Assembly: GCF_000687475.1 (NCBI RefSeq)
Contig: NC_057319.1
Location: 124,001 to 188,000, forward strand
From: Ustilaginoidea virens
Taxonomy: Eukaryota > Ascomycota > Sordariomycetes > Hypocreales > Clavicipitaceae
Direction of reading: 5' to 3'
DNA: 64,000 nucleotides
Of the stretch, positions 9,927-22,739 are shown one piece after another (position 1 is the stretch's first letter; every line of letters starts with the position of its first letter). The notes below the pieces were generated by a model. It was not told the DNA's origin and made no database searches. It saw only the letters and a program-made list of their open reading frames with translations. A program made the translations under genes and the position numbers.

Positions 9927-12277
9927 CGAGATCAAGTCGGTGCTCTTGTCAGCCGAGTGAGACGAGCGTGCCCCTGCGGGTTGCTCGCACGGTACTCTTT
10001 GGGTGGCATGTCCAAATGCACGACGCCAAAAAATCGCCGAAACTTGGCCCATGACCCTCTGAACTGGTCCCGATTTTCAGCGGGACACGGGGTTGAACTA
10101 GGAGCCTGCGTTTTGGAGAATGTCGCCGCATTGATGACAGCATTGTTCATGAGAGACATTGACACTTGGACTCGTTAGGTCGCAACAGACTTTGAAAATA
10201 GTCTAAAATCAGTGGGTCTGCTTTAAGCGATGTAAAGGCCACGGCAGTTCGACTATTAATCACATCTACGAACTAAATTCTTCTGGAAAGGGCATGTCGC
10301 ACGGAGCACAGGACGCGCTCAGCACCAAGCGTTATTCAACCTGTACCGATTCAAGATTAGGTTATTCTGTGGGGGAACCACAGTCTTGCTGTCATTGTGT
10401 ATATTATCTTTGAGGATGGACCACCATCTTTGCATTGTCCAGAGATAGATAGCCTGCTCCAGCTGCTGCAGGAGAGAGGGCTGTCAAGCGGCCAAAGAAC
10501 GGCATTGGCGGAGCCGGCTTGAAAGTGGGATGCGGACATTTGAAAAAAAAGCTCAGCCAAAGCCATCCCGCTGCCACAAGCCGGGTATGTGATGAAGCAA
10601 TAAGGAGACCTTTTCTTTCTGTTTGGCTCAGCAAATCTGAACATGGTGAACTTGGTGTTGCAGTTGCAGCCTTGCCGCCGTTTTTTTGACTTTGTTCTTG
10701 TTGCCGTCAAGTCGTCGTCAGTCCGTACAACCACATGTCGCACCCCACGCCGACCATGCTGTGGCAGCGACGCGGCACCCCCCAGCTGAGGTTTTTTTCT
10801 TTTTTTCTTTCTTCTTTTTTTTTTTTGCTTGCAAAAATACAGAGTCGAGAAAAAGTTTGGCATTGACTAATGACGGGTCAACAGATGCAATCTTCAACCG
10901 TGTGCCTTGGGCTGAAGCAGCAGCAGGAGCAGCCACCACGAACCTCGAGCCAGCAAAGTACGGTCACGTGGGGTGCAGCGGCAGACGGAATCGAAATGCT
11001 GCCTCAACCACCGTCGGCAAACAAAACAACAGCAATGTCGCGAGCGGGGCACGTACGTCGGGGGCCGACGTTGTCATGATGGCATCACCACGCCTCGCCC
11101 CCCGCCTCGCCGTGAATGGATGCCCACGATCTAGGCTTCGGGCTGGACTGGAGCCTGTTTTCTGTGCCCGGCGCCGCGCGACACGGCATCAAACCACCTG
11201 GACTCTTGGGAGCGACCATGACGCACTGACCGGTTTCGCTGATGCGCCATGCCGCGTGCGTGCTGCTGCGTGCTGCTGCGAGCCTCAGATGACGATCATT
11301 GCGCTGCGAAATGGGGGTGGTCTTGGGGTCCTGGTGTCTTGGACGGGCAGCGAATCAGTGGGCCCACTCCCCGGACGTGGGAATACCATGAGCTCTTGAC
11401 TGGCCAGAACCGCTCCACCGAACCCACGACCTGATGAAGCCACGCTGGGACTGCGGACTCCGGAGTTATGCAGATTACAAGAGATGCTTAATCATGCAGT
11501 CAATGCTTACTTCAATGGCCCCCCGCCCCCCTCCGTCCTTTGCCTGGCCAGGCCAGTTGACCATTCAGGATCGGTGCCGGGCGCTGTCAACTCGCGCCAT
11601 CCCCTCCCCCAAAGCACCAGACCCAAAGCGAGCGCCAGACCCAAACAACCCAAAACAACTTCCCCCCGGCTTGGCGCGGTGCCTCCGCACTCTCTGTTCT
11701 CCTGCACCGACCCAACATTGAGCCTCTCGATACCATCACCGACAACCATGTCCGCCGACCCTCGATGCTAGACTCCTGGTCTGGCAAACTCACCTCCTTT
11801 CGAGACCGAGACAGGGTCTTTTTTGCACACGGCACGCGCACATCTCCTTATCGACCGATTCCGGAGTGGCACCCCATCGACAAAACGCGGCGACGAACTC
11901 CCATCCTCAACTCTTTCGCTCGTTTGGCCCCGGAATACGGACCAACGCCTGCAGTGTCGCCAGAAACGGCGCGAGAAGGGGAAAGGAGACTTGTTTCCTC
12001 TCATGAACCCCCACTTCGGACCTCTGCTCAAAACGAAACGCCAGCTGCGCTTCGGCTGTCGCAACACGCCGGTTGATCAACTGCCCAACACCGGTCGCCG
12101 GCTTCTATTTCACCTCGTACTCACCACTCCCTCAGCGTCTCTCGACTTTGCGAGAATCGTAACCCGACAATTAACGGCGGGCTGACTGCCGATATCTCGT
12201 TTTCGCCGCTGCCGCTCTCAACTACTACACACCAGAAAATTCATGCCTCGGCGCGACTCTGTTGCCCTGTCGCAAAG
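9927..12277. other. Long intergenic region upstream of Maf1
   Basis: About 2.3 kb without a gene I can support. There is a T-rich tract at about 10795-10826 and GC-rich, CACC-rich sequence at 11500-11760. Long open frames on both strands (for example 10686-11399) have no recognisable motif and are probably chance frames. The last few hundred bases are presumably the Maf1 promoter and leader. Confidence 0.5.
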
Positions 12278-13379
12278 ATGAAGGTGAGAATTGCTGGGTC
12301 ATGTCGCTTGCCACTTTGCCAGAGCGTAGCCTCTCACTGACGACGGTCCTACCATTCAGTATTTACCAGTTCACGATTTCGAGGCTGTCACGAGCGCGCT
12401 CAACTTCAACACACCAGACTGCAACGTCACGGGCGGATGCGATTTGTACACGACCAAGTCGGCAGGGTCGGACAAGAAGCTTTACAAGAATATCGACAAG
12501 GATCTCAACTCCCAGCATGCGGCATTGCTTAAACTTGGCGCAAGCCTGTCGCCGCCGAACCGCGAGCAGATGCTGGCCACATCCCCCAGCATGCAGATGT
12601 TCTCGCGCTGCAGCGCTTTCGGGCCCCTTTCGGAACTATCCAGCAGGAGAACGTTTGCGTACCTGATTGCGACGCTCAACGCGAGCCACCCGCACTACGA
12701 TTTTTCGCACGTCCTGCGCCCCGAAGACTTCAAGCGGGAGAGGAACCTGCGCCGGGTCATGGTCAGCCTGGACTCGATACTCCAAAACGTGCGGCCGGGA
12801 TTCGAGGCTGCCTCTCTGGAGTCGTCGCTGGGCAGCGAGGTCGACTCGGTGTGGGGTCCGCAATGCTGGTCCCTGATTGACAAGGAAATGCGCCTCAACG
12901 AGTGCACCGTCTTCAGCTACCACCCCGATCCAGATCCGTTCGAGGAAGACGAAAGCGCCATCTGGGCGGTACATTATTTCTTCTTCAGCAGAGCTCTGAA
13001 GCGGGTCGCCTACCTGTACGTGCGTGTCGTTCCAGTCCTCTCGTCGACCAGCCCGACGCTGCGGCCGATGCGCGTCGGCCAGCCCAAGAGACACTTCATG
13101 GACGCCGATGCCGACGGGGCGACGAAACGAGCCAAGTACTGGCTCGGGGAACGCCACGCCGAAATCGCCAGCTCCTTTGACGACGGCGAGGCGCAACTGG
13201 ACGACGGGCTGTTCTGGAACAGAGGGGAAGACGGCGACCTCGTCTTGTTTTCCGAGGATGACTATCTGGGAGTGGACGACGAGGACGACGATGCTGACGA
13301 GGACGAGGACGAGGACGATTCGCACGCGCTGGACAAGGACCGGATAAGCGAAGACGTTGCCGGACGGATGGAGATTTGA
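12278..13379 (+). CDS. MAF1: RNA polymerase III repressor Maf1
   Basis: Maf1 is the conserved negative regulator of RNA polymerase III, moved to the nucleus when TORC1/PKA signalling falls. Exon 1 codes only ATG AAG (12278-12283); exon 2 is 12360-13379; 341 residues. The spliced start MKYLPVHDFEAVTSALNF is box A. Box B is LSSRRTFAYLIATLNASHP (residues about 95-115) and box C includes WSLIDKEM and ECTVFSYHPDPDPF followed by FFFSRALKRVAYLYV (about 178-235). These three boxes are the Maf1 signature. The Ser/Lys-rich stretch between A and B is the variable, phosphorylated linker of the family. The C-terminus is a long Asp/Glu run (from about 13260), typical of fungal Maf1. The two-codon first exon is normal for fungal Maf1 genes as I recall them. 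Confidence 0.95.
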
Positions 13380-13498
13380 CACTGACGATTCGCAGGGTGG
13401 GCGAGGCGGATGGAGATGTTGTCAGCGTTGGGACGGTGGAGGCAAGAGTCGATTGGCCGGTGCTCGTTATTCTCGATTGTCATGGTTATCGATGTGGT

Positions 13499-13565
13499 AT
13501 TGCTCTGGTATTGCTCTGTTATTGCTCTGGCTTTGCTCTGGCTTTGCTCTGGCTCTGCTCTGGCT
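13499..13565. repeat. TTGCTCTGGC tandem repeat
   Basis: Short tandem units built around TTGCTCTGGC, interspersed with ATTGCTCTG, run for about 65 bp. Confidence 0.75.
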
Positions 13566-13869
13566 TTTTCTCTTTTTCTCTCTTGTTGTTTTTTCTTGGT
13601 ATTCTTCTTTGCACGGGGCTCGGGAGTAGCATGGCGCCGGAATCACGCTTGCCCCCGTCGGCGGCAGCTGGAATCTGTGCGCCTGGGGCGTTGCTTGCTT
13701 TTGGATTTTACCGCCGACGGGCTGTTTTGAGTTGGGCACGATGGTTATGGGGCATGGAGATGTGGCCGTGCAGTTTGCCTCGTAGCTCGTACGTGGAGCC
13801 GTCTGCTTGTGCTGGTCCGTGTCAGCGGGTAATTTGTGTTGCTGTCCTGCTGCTGTGTCTTGACCCTTT

Positions 13870-14090
13870 GCTGACCCTTTGCTGTCCTGTTGCTGTCCTG
13901 TTGCTGTCCTGTTGCTGTGTCTTTTATATGTTGCTGTCCCTTTGCTATCCTGTTGCTGTGTCTTTTATGTGTTGCTGTCCCTTTACTGTCCTGTTATTAT
14001 GGCTTTTATGTGTTGCTGTCTCTTTCCTGTCCTGTTATTATGTCTTTTATGTGTTGCTGACCCTTTGCTGTCCTGTTGCTATCCCTGCTG
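13870..14090. repeat. 41-bp minisatellite
   Basis: The word CTTTTAT recurs at 13921, 13962, 14003 and 14044, an exact 41-bp period. Each unit also contains TGTTGCTGTCC-like and CCTGTTGCTGTG-like words. At least four imperfect units are present, preceded by shorter CTGTTGCTGTC units. Confidence 0.8.
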
Positions 14091-14183
14091 CTGCGTCTTT
14101 TGTTGTCCGTCGCTGCTCCCACGTCCCATGCCCTCCATGCCCTCCTATCCTACGCATGTCCTGCGCACACGCCACCATCACCA

Positions 14184-14270
14184 CATACATACATACATAC
14201 ATACATACATACATACATACATACATACATACATACATACATACATACATACATACATACCTACATACCA
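14184..14270. repeat. (CATA)n microsatellite
   Basis: About 21 near-perfect CATA/ACAT units in a row. Confidence 0.95.
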
Positions 14271-14537
14271 ATCCCCCCGCCAGCCGAACCCGCCCCCCTG
14301 CGCGTAGCTTTCCCCCCAAAGGGGTAGATGCACGCCCCCCCGACCCAGAGGTGTTTACTTGAGGAGCACAGGACGGTCTGCGCTGGGGGTTCGCGCCGTG
14401 ATGCGCTGCGTCGACGGCTGCGACGCGTGCGTCGAAGCTACGCGTGGGATGGGGTGGATCAAAGAGACTGGAGTAAGTAGGGTGAGATGATCAGTCGTAT
14501 GTGCAACTCTGTACAGAGCGCGGGTACATTAGCAAAA

Positions 14538-14790
14538 ACGACACACAGTACAGCTGCCTAGGACGCTCACGTCTTACAGTAATAAACACGCCATGACGCG
14601 GCTGCACGGGACGCTCGTCCAAGACTAAAATGACACAACACGGCGCATAGGACGCTCATGTCTTACGGAGTACACTAAACATGCCGTCACGCGGCTGCGC
14701 AGCCGCTCGTAGGCAAAACAAACCATGACACACAGCACAGCTGCATCAACGCTCGTGTATTAAAACTAGATATAGCGCAGCACGGCCGCG
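14538..14790. repeat. Diverged tandem repeat of about 90-95 bp
   Basis: Roughly three degenerate units share the words GGACGCTCACGTCTTAC / GGACGCTCATGTCTTAC / AACGCTCGTGTATTA, then CGCCATGACGCGGCTGC / TGCCGTCACGCGGCTGC. The unit borders are approximate. Confidence 0.6.
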
Positions 14791-14841
14791 TGGTAAAAAG
14801 CACCACTGGACCCCCGGCCGGCAGGACGCAGCGCACCCGGC

Positions 14842-17800
14842 TCAAGCAGCCAGCAGCTTCTTCCTCCGCCCAAACACCCTCGACATGCCGCTGCCGCTGC
14901 CGCCCTCGGTCCGGGCCGGGGCCGGATCCGCCGCCGCCGGAAAACGGCCCGCCGGGGGCGGCGCCGAGTCGCGCAAGAAGTCGGCCAGGTCGTCCGTCTG
15001 GCTGCGCTTGACGACGGCCTCGCGCGGCTCGTACTTCCTCATGGGCACCTTGGGGCGCGAGGGCGGGGCCATCGGCCGGGCGGCCTGGCTGTGGCCGGCC
15101 GGCGCGTGCGCGTCGCTTCCCGCGGGCATGTTGACCTGGATGGGGATGTAGCCCCTCGTGTTGCTGCCGCCGCAGCTGTTGATGGACTTTGCGTCCGCGG
15201 CCTTGCCAAAGGGCGGCGACTCCCTGCCGCGGCTGCTGCGCGTGAGCCTGCTGACCAGGCTGGGGGCGCTGGACTTCTTCCTGGGCAGCCCCGACAGGGG
15301 ATGCGGCGACGCCGGCTCCAGGGGCGGCTCGCAGTTGCGCAGGAACTCGGCCAGGCTTTCCTCTTTCCTGGCGGGCGACTTTGGCGTGCCGAGGGCGCAA
15401 GCCTCGTCCCCGTCCGCGTCTTCCTCGTCGCTGAGGTCGATGGCGTACGGATCACGCACCCTCCTCGTCTTGCGCTTGGGCATCGCCATGTCGTCCCCGT
15501 CAAAGAGGTGGCTCGGGACAGCCGACGACGTCCTGCTCCTGAGCAGGGCCGACTTGGAATTGACCGACGACTGTATCGACGGCCTGGAACTCTCCGTCAC
15601 GTTGGTCGACGCCAGGCTGCTGCGCATGTCTGGCAGGGTGGCATCTACGGCTTTGCCGCCAGCGCCAGACAGTTGATCCGAGTCCATGGTGTTGCGGAAA
15701 GGAGCGACGTGGCGGGGAATGCGGTGGCTGCTCGCCGCAATCGGCGGCCCTTGCCGAATAAAGTCGATCAGGTCCGAGTTGTCGACGCTGCTGTCCACGG
15801 CCGCGCCGCGGGGTTGGTAGCGGGAGCGGCTGAAGCTGCCCGTCGTGGAGGCACGTCGGGGGTCACTTTGGCTGTTGACTGGGCTGGCAGGTGAAGAGAG
15901 CCTCGGGACGGCGCGCGACCTGTCGTCGTCTGCAGGCCCGGTGGATTTGATGAATATTGCAATGTCGGAAGTGGATGTCGCTGGCGTGCGAGCGTTCTTG
16001 GCAAGCTGGCCGCTTCCGCGTCCAATCGACACTCCCGGGCCAACTGGTGATTGAGGAACTGGTGCATAAGGCTTATCCGAAGCACTGCTCTCTGGACCAG
16101 GAGCAGTAGGCGAATGGGGCGAGGGCAGTCTGCCTGCGCTGGACTGAGCGGCCAGAGGTGATGACTTGGGGTCTTCGCTCTTGCGCCTTGTCACGACGGG
16201 GCCTTCTATGAATGATTTCGCCTACAGCATGATTAGCCTCCTGGACACTGCCGCGATCGGGGTAGTAGCTCGGGTGCGTGACCACAGGAACCCAAAAAAA
16301 AAAAAAAGTCTTCTTTGCTTACATCAATGTCACGCATGTTCTCTGGGGTAAGCGTGTATGTGATTGTCTGGTTGCTCTGGATAAGCTCTTCAAAGTTGCG
16401 AGCTACACTCTCCGACCGACTGGAGCCGTCCTCCGATGTGCGCAGCGGTTTGAGCCGAGACGCTGCCGACGAAACAGAAGAAGCAGACGTGTGCAGCTGG
16501 CGCACGCTGCTGCTGCCCTGAAGCGGCGGGCTCAGCTCGACTGACTCGCCCGCTTTCGCCGGCTCAATCGACAGCAGTCCTTTCGTGTCGGCCTTGGGGC
16601 TGCTTCTGGCGGCGTGACCGGGGTTCTTGCGAGGTAGGTCGGGCACGTTTTGCAGTTGCTGGATTTCCGGCGTTGGCGGAGTGGCGGGCAGAGTCGCGGC
16701 TCTGGCGTTACCCGCTGATTGTTCGAAAATGCCCGCCTGAGTCTTGGCGTTCGTGGTCAGGGACGGTCCCGTTTTGGTTTTGCGGGTTTGTGTTGAAGTC
16801 GCGCCAGCTGTCGGCACCGCTGCGGCATCTGGCGACTTGTCAAGCTGGGAGGGAACATTGCTCAGCTGTCGCTGTGCTTGCTCCTCGTCGAGCTCCGAGA
16901 TGGATGGTGTCTGCGGAGCCGACGAGTTTCTCTTCTCAGAAGCGGTTCCGACGCCTTGAGTTCCAACGGCTGTCTGAGCCATCGGCTCGCTCGTGACTTG
17001 CTTGGGCTTGTCCTCTGCAGCCGCGACTCTCGCGAGGGCCTTGGCGACGGCCAAGCCGGACAAGCCTACACTGCGAGTGCGGTCCAGAGTCCCGAGGGAG
17101 CCTGGCCGAGAGTGTGCAGGGCTACGCCCGGGACTTCTAGGTCCTTGCACGTCAATGATGCGTGCAGAGTGCACGCTTGAAGATCGCTTCATCGAGCCGA
17201 CTCTGCCCATGTTATCGGAATCACTCGATTGAAAACTCCCGGGTACCGATATTCGTGAGGACGTCATTATCTCGGCTTTTTCGTAAGCAATCTCCTGAGC
17301 ATCCTCGTAGTCGGATTCGGCGCTTTCACTATCCGAGGCTTCGTTCAGGATAACAGCAGCGCTCGACTGGCTCTGGGCCATGCGGACGGTTCCAGATGCT
17401 GACATTTTGGCCTTGGTCCGCCCCGTGACGCCTCGCCCTTTTCCTGCTTCCTCATCTGGTCCCGTGTCAGATGCAGCGGACCGCGATTGCTTGCGATTTA
17501 CCAAATGAAACAGAGGGACGGCAGGTGTCGGCAGCGACATGGATCGCTTCCGGGAAGCGATCGAAGGAGTATGCGGCTGAGATCCGGAAGGAGTTGGCAG
17601 GCCATTGGCAATTATAGACGAGACAAGCACCAGACTCTTGGGCCGCTCGGGCGTGCGTTGCTTGTGCTCCCGCTCATAATCAGCTTCGTCGTCGCTGTAT
17701 CGTGCCAAGCCAGGAACCTCGATTTCTTCCACGTCATTGTCTCGAATGGGCAAAGGAATATATGCTGCTTGGACGTCCTTGACGACGGGTGGTTGCTTAG

Positions 17801-18827
17801 GCGGCGTTCTGCCTCGACCGTTATTGTCACCGGCTGCAGGTTTGGGCAGAGGTGGAGCGTCGGATCCCGGGGCCGTCCGCTCCTGTGTCGGTGGGCTTGG
17901 AGACGCCTTTGGGAACTGTCGTCCGGCTAGGTCGGTGATGGGAGTCCTCAATCTCTTCTTCCATCCCCGCCACAGGCGCCCCAGAGTGCGGTCGAGCGCA
18001 ACGCGTTCCACGTCAGCGTCTCTGACGACAATACAGTCTGCCGGATCAGATGCGCCGCGAGAGCCATCCTTGAGCTCCTTCTCAATCTTGGATCTGACTC
18101 GTTGGTAAGCGGCTTGGCCAGCCACGGTCAGTGTCAGCTCGCCCATGTATTCGAGGACCGACGTGAGAAAGATGGCGACGGCGGGGGATATGACGTCGGA
18201 CATTTGCTCATGGGCCCCGACTTCGAGATTGTCGGCCTGCATGTACTGGTCTTCGTCCTCCTCTTCCATGTCGCCCAGCGACGAATACACCATGCAGCGG
18301 AGTCGCGTTCTTTTCCAAACCAGTTCCAGGTCCCAATTTCTTGCGGGGTTCGACGCGTCGGGTTGCGTATAGTCGTCTTCATTTGCACCTCCGAGGTATT
18401 CTTTCAGTTCGTCGTCGGCAGTGCCGATGGCATCCTTGGCAAGCTTCGGTTTAAGCACCTCAACGACGGCTGGGCGAAGCGCAGGCAAGGCTGTAGATTT
18501 TGAGAGTTGGAGGAAGTTGAGCAAGAGTTGATCTATGAAGCCATTGACCAGCTGCAAGGCAGGGTCCGACACGATAGCGGGTTCGGTCGGCGGTTCGATG
18601 CCGTTTTGGTCATACCAGGCGTCTGCATGGCTGTCGAGACCATTGGTGATGATCTGGGAAGCAGCGCTTGCGGCGATGAAAGAGGGCTCGGGAGACACGG
18701 ACACGGGTGGCAAGACGAGGCCGAATCCGATAGTCGACGGTCGATCGCTAGAAACACTGTGCGTCCTTGACCTCCCTTGTCTGGGGGAGACAGTGGAGAG
18801 GGAAGCAATGCTGCTGTTTCTATCCAT
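14842..18827 (-). CDS. Large disordered Ser/Pro-rich fungal protein with four copies of a short motif
   Basis: Exon 1 is 18827-16323 and exon 2 is 16221-14842, giving 1294 residues. The splice reads ENMRDID then AKSFIEGPVVTRRK, in phase. Function is not known to me; fungal proteins of this appearance are sometimes named Flo11-like only because they are Ser/Thr-rich, and no cell-wall signal is seen here. Residues about 60-290 look folded and helical (VNGFIDQLLLNFLQLSK, then LTSVLEYMGELTLTVAG, RVALDRTLGRLWRGWKKRL). The rest is mostly Ser/Pro/Lys-rich and probably disordered. The C-terminal 450 residues hold four related motifs: SDIAIFIKSTGPA (about 921), SDLIDFIRQGPP (985), ESLAEFLRNCEPP (1124) and DDLADFLRDSAPP (1245). 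A stretch IDLSDEED (about 1096) resembles a SUMO-interaction motif. Likely cytosolic or nuclear; there is no signal peptide. Confidence 0.8.
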
Positions 18828-19966
18828 GGTTGGGCCTCAAGCAGACGCTGCTCCTATGGAGGACCAACCCAGTCTTGTGTGTTTCGGGGGAGAAGTGTCC
18901 AAGGTCGCTGGGTGCGATCAGAAGAGGCTTCTTCAGCGGAGATGGGACACGGGGCGGCTATCAGCTCCTTTATGGTGCCTCGGAAGCCCACGGCAAAGGC
19001 GCGTAGGGTCCGTGTCAACCTGCGGCAAGTCGGGTGCTTAGCGGAAGTAACTGTCTACAGAGGGCAATTAGTTGCGTACATGATGGAAATGCGAGCACGA
19101 TTGAAATGGACGGGTGACGAGCAGCATCCGGCAGACTGTGTGCAGTCCAAGTCATGATTGATGGATGCAATGTAGCCACGGTGAGTGCGACGTGTGAGAG
19201 CACCAAGGGGCCAAGGCTGTAGAATGTCATGAGAGTGGCTTCGCTCGCCAGACTATGTATGGCCTGCCATTCCATCCATCCCATGCAAGGTGCCTTTGTG
19301 TCGCTCCGTCTACATGCTGCTCCGATAACCCCGAGGGCAATAATGACAGATGACAGGCACACAACATCTCGACCAATTCAACCCGGTAAGGGCGGCAGAT
19401 GCCAAGGAGGGGGCGAGGGCGATGCAGGCAGGGCATTGGTTAACGAACCTTTGGGGGGGGCGTTGTTGCTATTCGGACAGGCTGTCGCAGCACATCTCGG
19501 GTTTCCAGGCACAGAGGACGGACGAGCGTTCTCTGGTTGTCGGAAAAACGGCGACGATGGAAGGAAGCGCGGTAGTCGGAGGCGGCAGACGGGTTCAAAC
19601 TCGACACAACCGGTATATGGTCGTACTGCGAGTCAAGGGCGACCGAGGTTCCAAGTTCAATTCAGGGTTCGACACGGCACAGCGTCCATCAAACAACGGG
19701 CAAGAGGAGACAAACGAGGGTTTCGGGATAGCAACACCCTAGGGAGCCAAAGAGGAAGAGGAAGAAAGGGACCAGAACTCGCCCGAGGCCAAGCCTCCTT
19801 TCAAAGCCCCCAGAGCCCCCATGCCAGACCAGACGATGGGTCGGGGCCCAGGACGCAGGAGATTGGTGCAAGTTTGTTGGATGTGGTGGGTTGGCGTGGT
19901 TGGCCACTTTCGGACAAGGTCGCCCAGCGTTAGCCTCCCCACCCATGCGGTGGACGAAACGCACGG

Positions 19967-20004
19967 ACCATGACCATGACCATGACCACGACCATGACCA
20001 TGCA
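19967..20004. repeat. (CCATGA)n hexanucleotide repeat
   Basis: About six units of CCATGA with one CCACGA variant. Confidence 0.85.
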
Positions 20005-22704
20005 TGGCGGTCATGGCCTCTTCAACCTCCCACACAACGGCTATATTTCAACAGATTGACGGTTTCGGAGTTCTCATTACGCCGTGCACGGCACAAGTAC
20101 ACGACCCCGCAAAGGTTAGTACAAGCTCGTACGTGGTCTGTACGGTAGATGGATCTAATGGAGTGTTTCAGCTGCTTGTGTTATACCATAACACTTTAGG
20201 CTGCGTACACCCAGTCTATCTGCGACAACGGCTAAGCGCTCCGCCGTGTCGGATGGCAGCCCTCCCACACTGTACACTCTCACTGTACGGAGTACCTGGA
20301 ACGCGGGTTCTGCTCTCGACTGTATAGTATATAGTATAGCCCGTCAAGCCAGGGGCGTTGTCGCAAGGTTTTCCACCCCTCAACGCTTGCATCATCAGGA
20401 TGCACCCACCAAAGTACCGACTATGGAGTACTCCATACGGTTTCTAGAAGAACGCAGTTATATCAGTCGACGGCAACAGAGTTTGAAGTTTAGGAAATCG
20501 CAACCACGGAGCTGAGGCACCAAAGTGACAGCTCGCTGCGTGGCTCAAGCCGGCCGCAAAGCCGTCCCAGCCCATCGCCAAAGTCCACAGAACGACTGGT
20601 TTTTATGCCGTCTGTCGCAGTAGACGTTTTCGTCTAGTGCCGCCTAGCTAAGTGCCTAGCCAAGTGCCTAGCCACGTGCCAAGGTTCTCCATCTCTTCCT
20701 CCTTAGGAGCAGAGGTTAACATGGCGTGCTGGTCGCAAACCCTAGTCTAATTTTTTTTTCCCCTCTACGCCACCGGGGGGCGCACTTCTATGAAAGTCTG
20801 GACTGACTGGTACGACATTGTCCATTATCTGTCCTTTTGCGGCTGTAGTCGCATCCACATACCCGCCCCGTCAATCCCGGGCAACATTGGCGGTCACATG
20901 GTCGAGTGGCCGGGTCGTGCAGGATTCTCATAGTCATTGCCCCTATTGCGATAATGAATTTTCGCAAAAAAAAAAAAAAAAAAAAACGGGCTTATCGTGA
21001 TGCCCGAGTCCAGTACCGAAACCGAGGTTAAGGGGACGGCTGCGTCCCCTGGTTTGCATTGGATTTTGCATTTCATCATATTCTTGTTCTCTCCACACCA
21101 AAAACGTCTGGTGCCGAGTATTCCGTACAGGGTACGGATGCCCTGACGTGTTACGTCTGCGGGTACTGTATCCTGGACGAACTTGCTGCAATCCGGGAGG
21201 GTACAACGAGGCAAAGGGGAAAGGGAAAGGGAAAGGGAAGTCTCTGGTTGGCATGACAGTAAACCGAATCAACGGCGACAGACAACCATCTCCGTGCGAG
21301 AAGGCGGCAATACGAATTCATTGACTTTGGCTGCCATTGGACAAGTTTGCCCTAGGTCAGCTGGACCCTCGGGTCGCTTACGTAAGGTAATGAATGATAT
21401 GTAAAGGCTACGGAGTATGGAGTACTGGAGGCTTGCCGGGCGGGATTTGCACTGTACAGAGCACCCCGAGCTTTCCGTCTCCCCCACAAGCCTGTGATGG
21501 CATTGACCGCCACCAACTTGATTCCGATTAGGTGCCTACCTGTTTTATTCGGCAGTGTGAATATCCATGCCAGAGCACTTCCTTCGTATCTGGCCGTCCT
21601 GCGATTGCTCCGAATCTACAACGCTCAAAGCTCTGCGGAGTCTGCGGAAAGCCGCTACGTCATGGAGTGGACAAGAAGGCACGAGCAGGGACTCCCTGGC
21701 GATCACCAGAATCAGGGGGGCTGGGGTGCGCGGACACGCTATGTGCCTTCCAGTTACAAAGCAAGCACCAGCCAGGCCATCACTGCCGGCTGGCTGATGT
21801 CTGGTCCTCTTGTCAAAAAGAGAGCACTGGAATCAAACAGCCGCCCGCAAGCGTCTGGTGGGTGGGTTTCGGGTTTCCAAGCTCCGATGGCTGAAAATGG
21901 CCGGCCATTGACCAGACGCTTGCCAAGGCTCCAGGCTGCGCTGCACTGCACCGCACTGCACTGCACTGCACGACAGCCGGCACCGACGAAGCCGACGCAG
22001 CAGCCACTTGCACGACGGGCGCGACAGAAAACGGCCATGCCTGGAAAACGCCCGCCTTGCCAAAACCCGCCGCCTTCAAATGACAAGCAGTTCTGCTCCC
22101 GAGAGGAGAGCAAGAGCCCAAAAGGCTTTGTCGGCCAAGCAGACACGGACCGAGCTTGCCTGCATTGCATGTCCACCATGACGAGGCGACAAGACACAGT
22201 CAGCAGTCCGCACATCTCGTCCCTTCTGCCCTTCCCACCCGACGCGCGATGCAGACTCCCATCCGTGCCCCCCCCCCAGGGAAACAAACAGGGCTGACCG
22301 ACGGTGGTGCATGATGGATCACGGATGGATGGCCGCTTGGACACTGCATAGCGAGCAAAGTGCCCTCCCTCCTTTGTTCGAATGCCCGCGATCGGGGATG
22401 CCGTCAGGACATGGCACGGGCTGCTTAGCTGCATGTGCATTGCTGCATTGTCAGCGTCAGGGCTTTGCTCCTGCGTCTGACCTGCGCTGCGGCGTTTCAA
22501 GGGGGCCGTGTTTGACGCACGCTCTGCGCCGGCGGGGCACCTGGTGTCAGCGTTTTACGGAGTCGAGCACCGCCTACATGCATGTAGCGACATAGTTTAG
22601 CGGCGATCAGACGCAGCTGGACTACGGCTGGGGGTCAACTTTGCATGGTAAATACGCCGGTTCCTTGCTCGAAAACCAACTGACACGCTTCCACACGAAT
22701 ATGC

Positions 22705-22709
<5 letters not shown>

Positions 22710-22739
<30 letters not shown>
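22710..22739. repeat. Poly-A run of nearly 30 bases
   Basis: An uninterrupted A tract. It could be the 3' end of an old retroposed sequence or a simple homopolymer; no element is recognisable beside it. Confidence 0.8.

Larger units (their letters stand above)
13380..14841. other. Repeat-rich intergenic region
   Basis: A 3'-3' interval dominated by tandem repeats, listed separately. No gene is supported. Several long open frames here are translations of the repeats. Confidence 0.6.

Noticed and set aside
10686..11399. Long plus-strand frame of 237 codons
   Set aside because: It begins in a T-rich repeat (Phe run) and has no motif, signal or orthologue-like segment; GC-rich intergenic DNA gives such frames by chance.
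19689..20005. (CCATGA)n as a telomere-like repeat
   Set aside because: The unit does not match the fungal telomere repeat TTAGGG, and the site is internal.
21494..22500. Overlapping long frames on both strands (267 and 248 codons)
   Set aside because: Both strands are open over the same low-complexity DNA (CACTGCACTG repeat) and neither product is recognisable.
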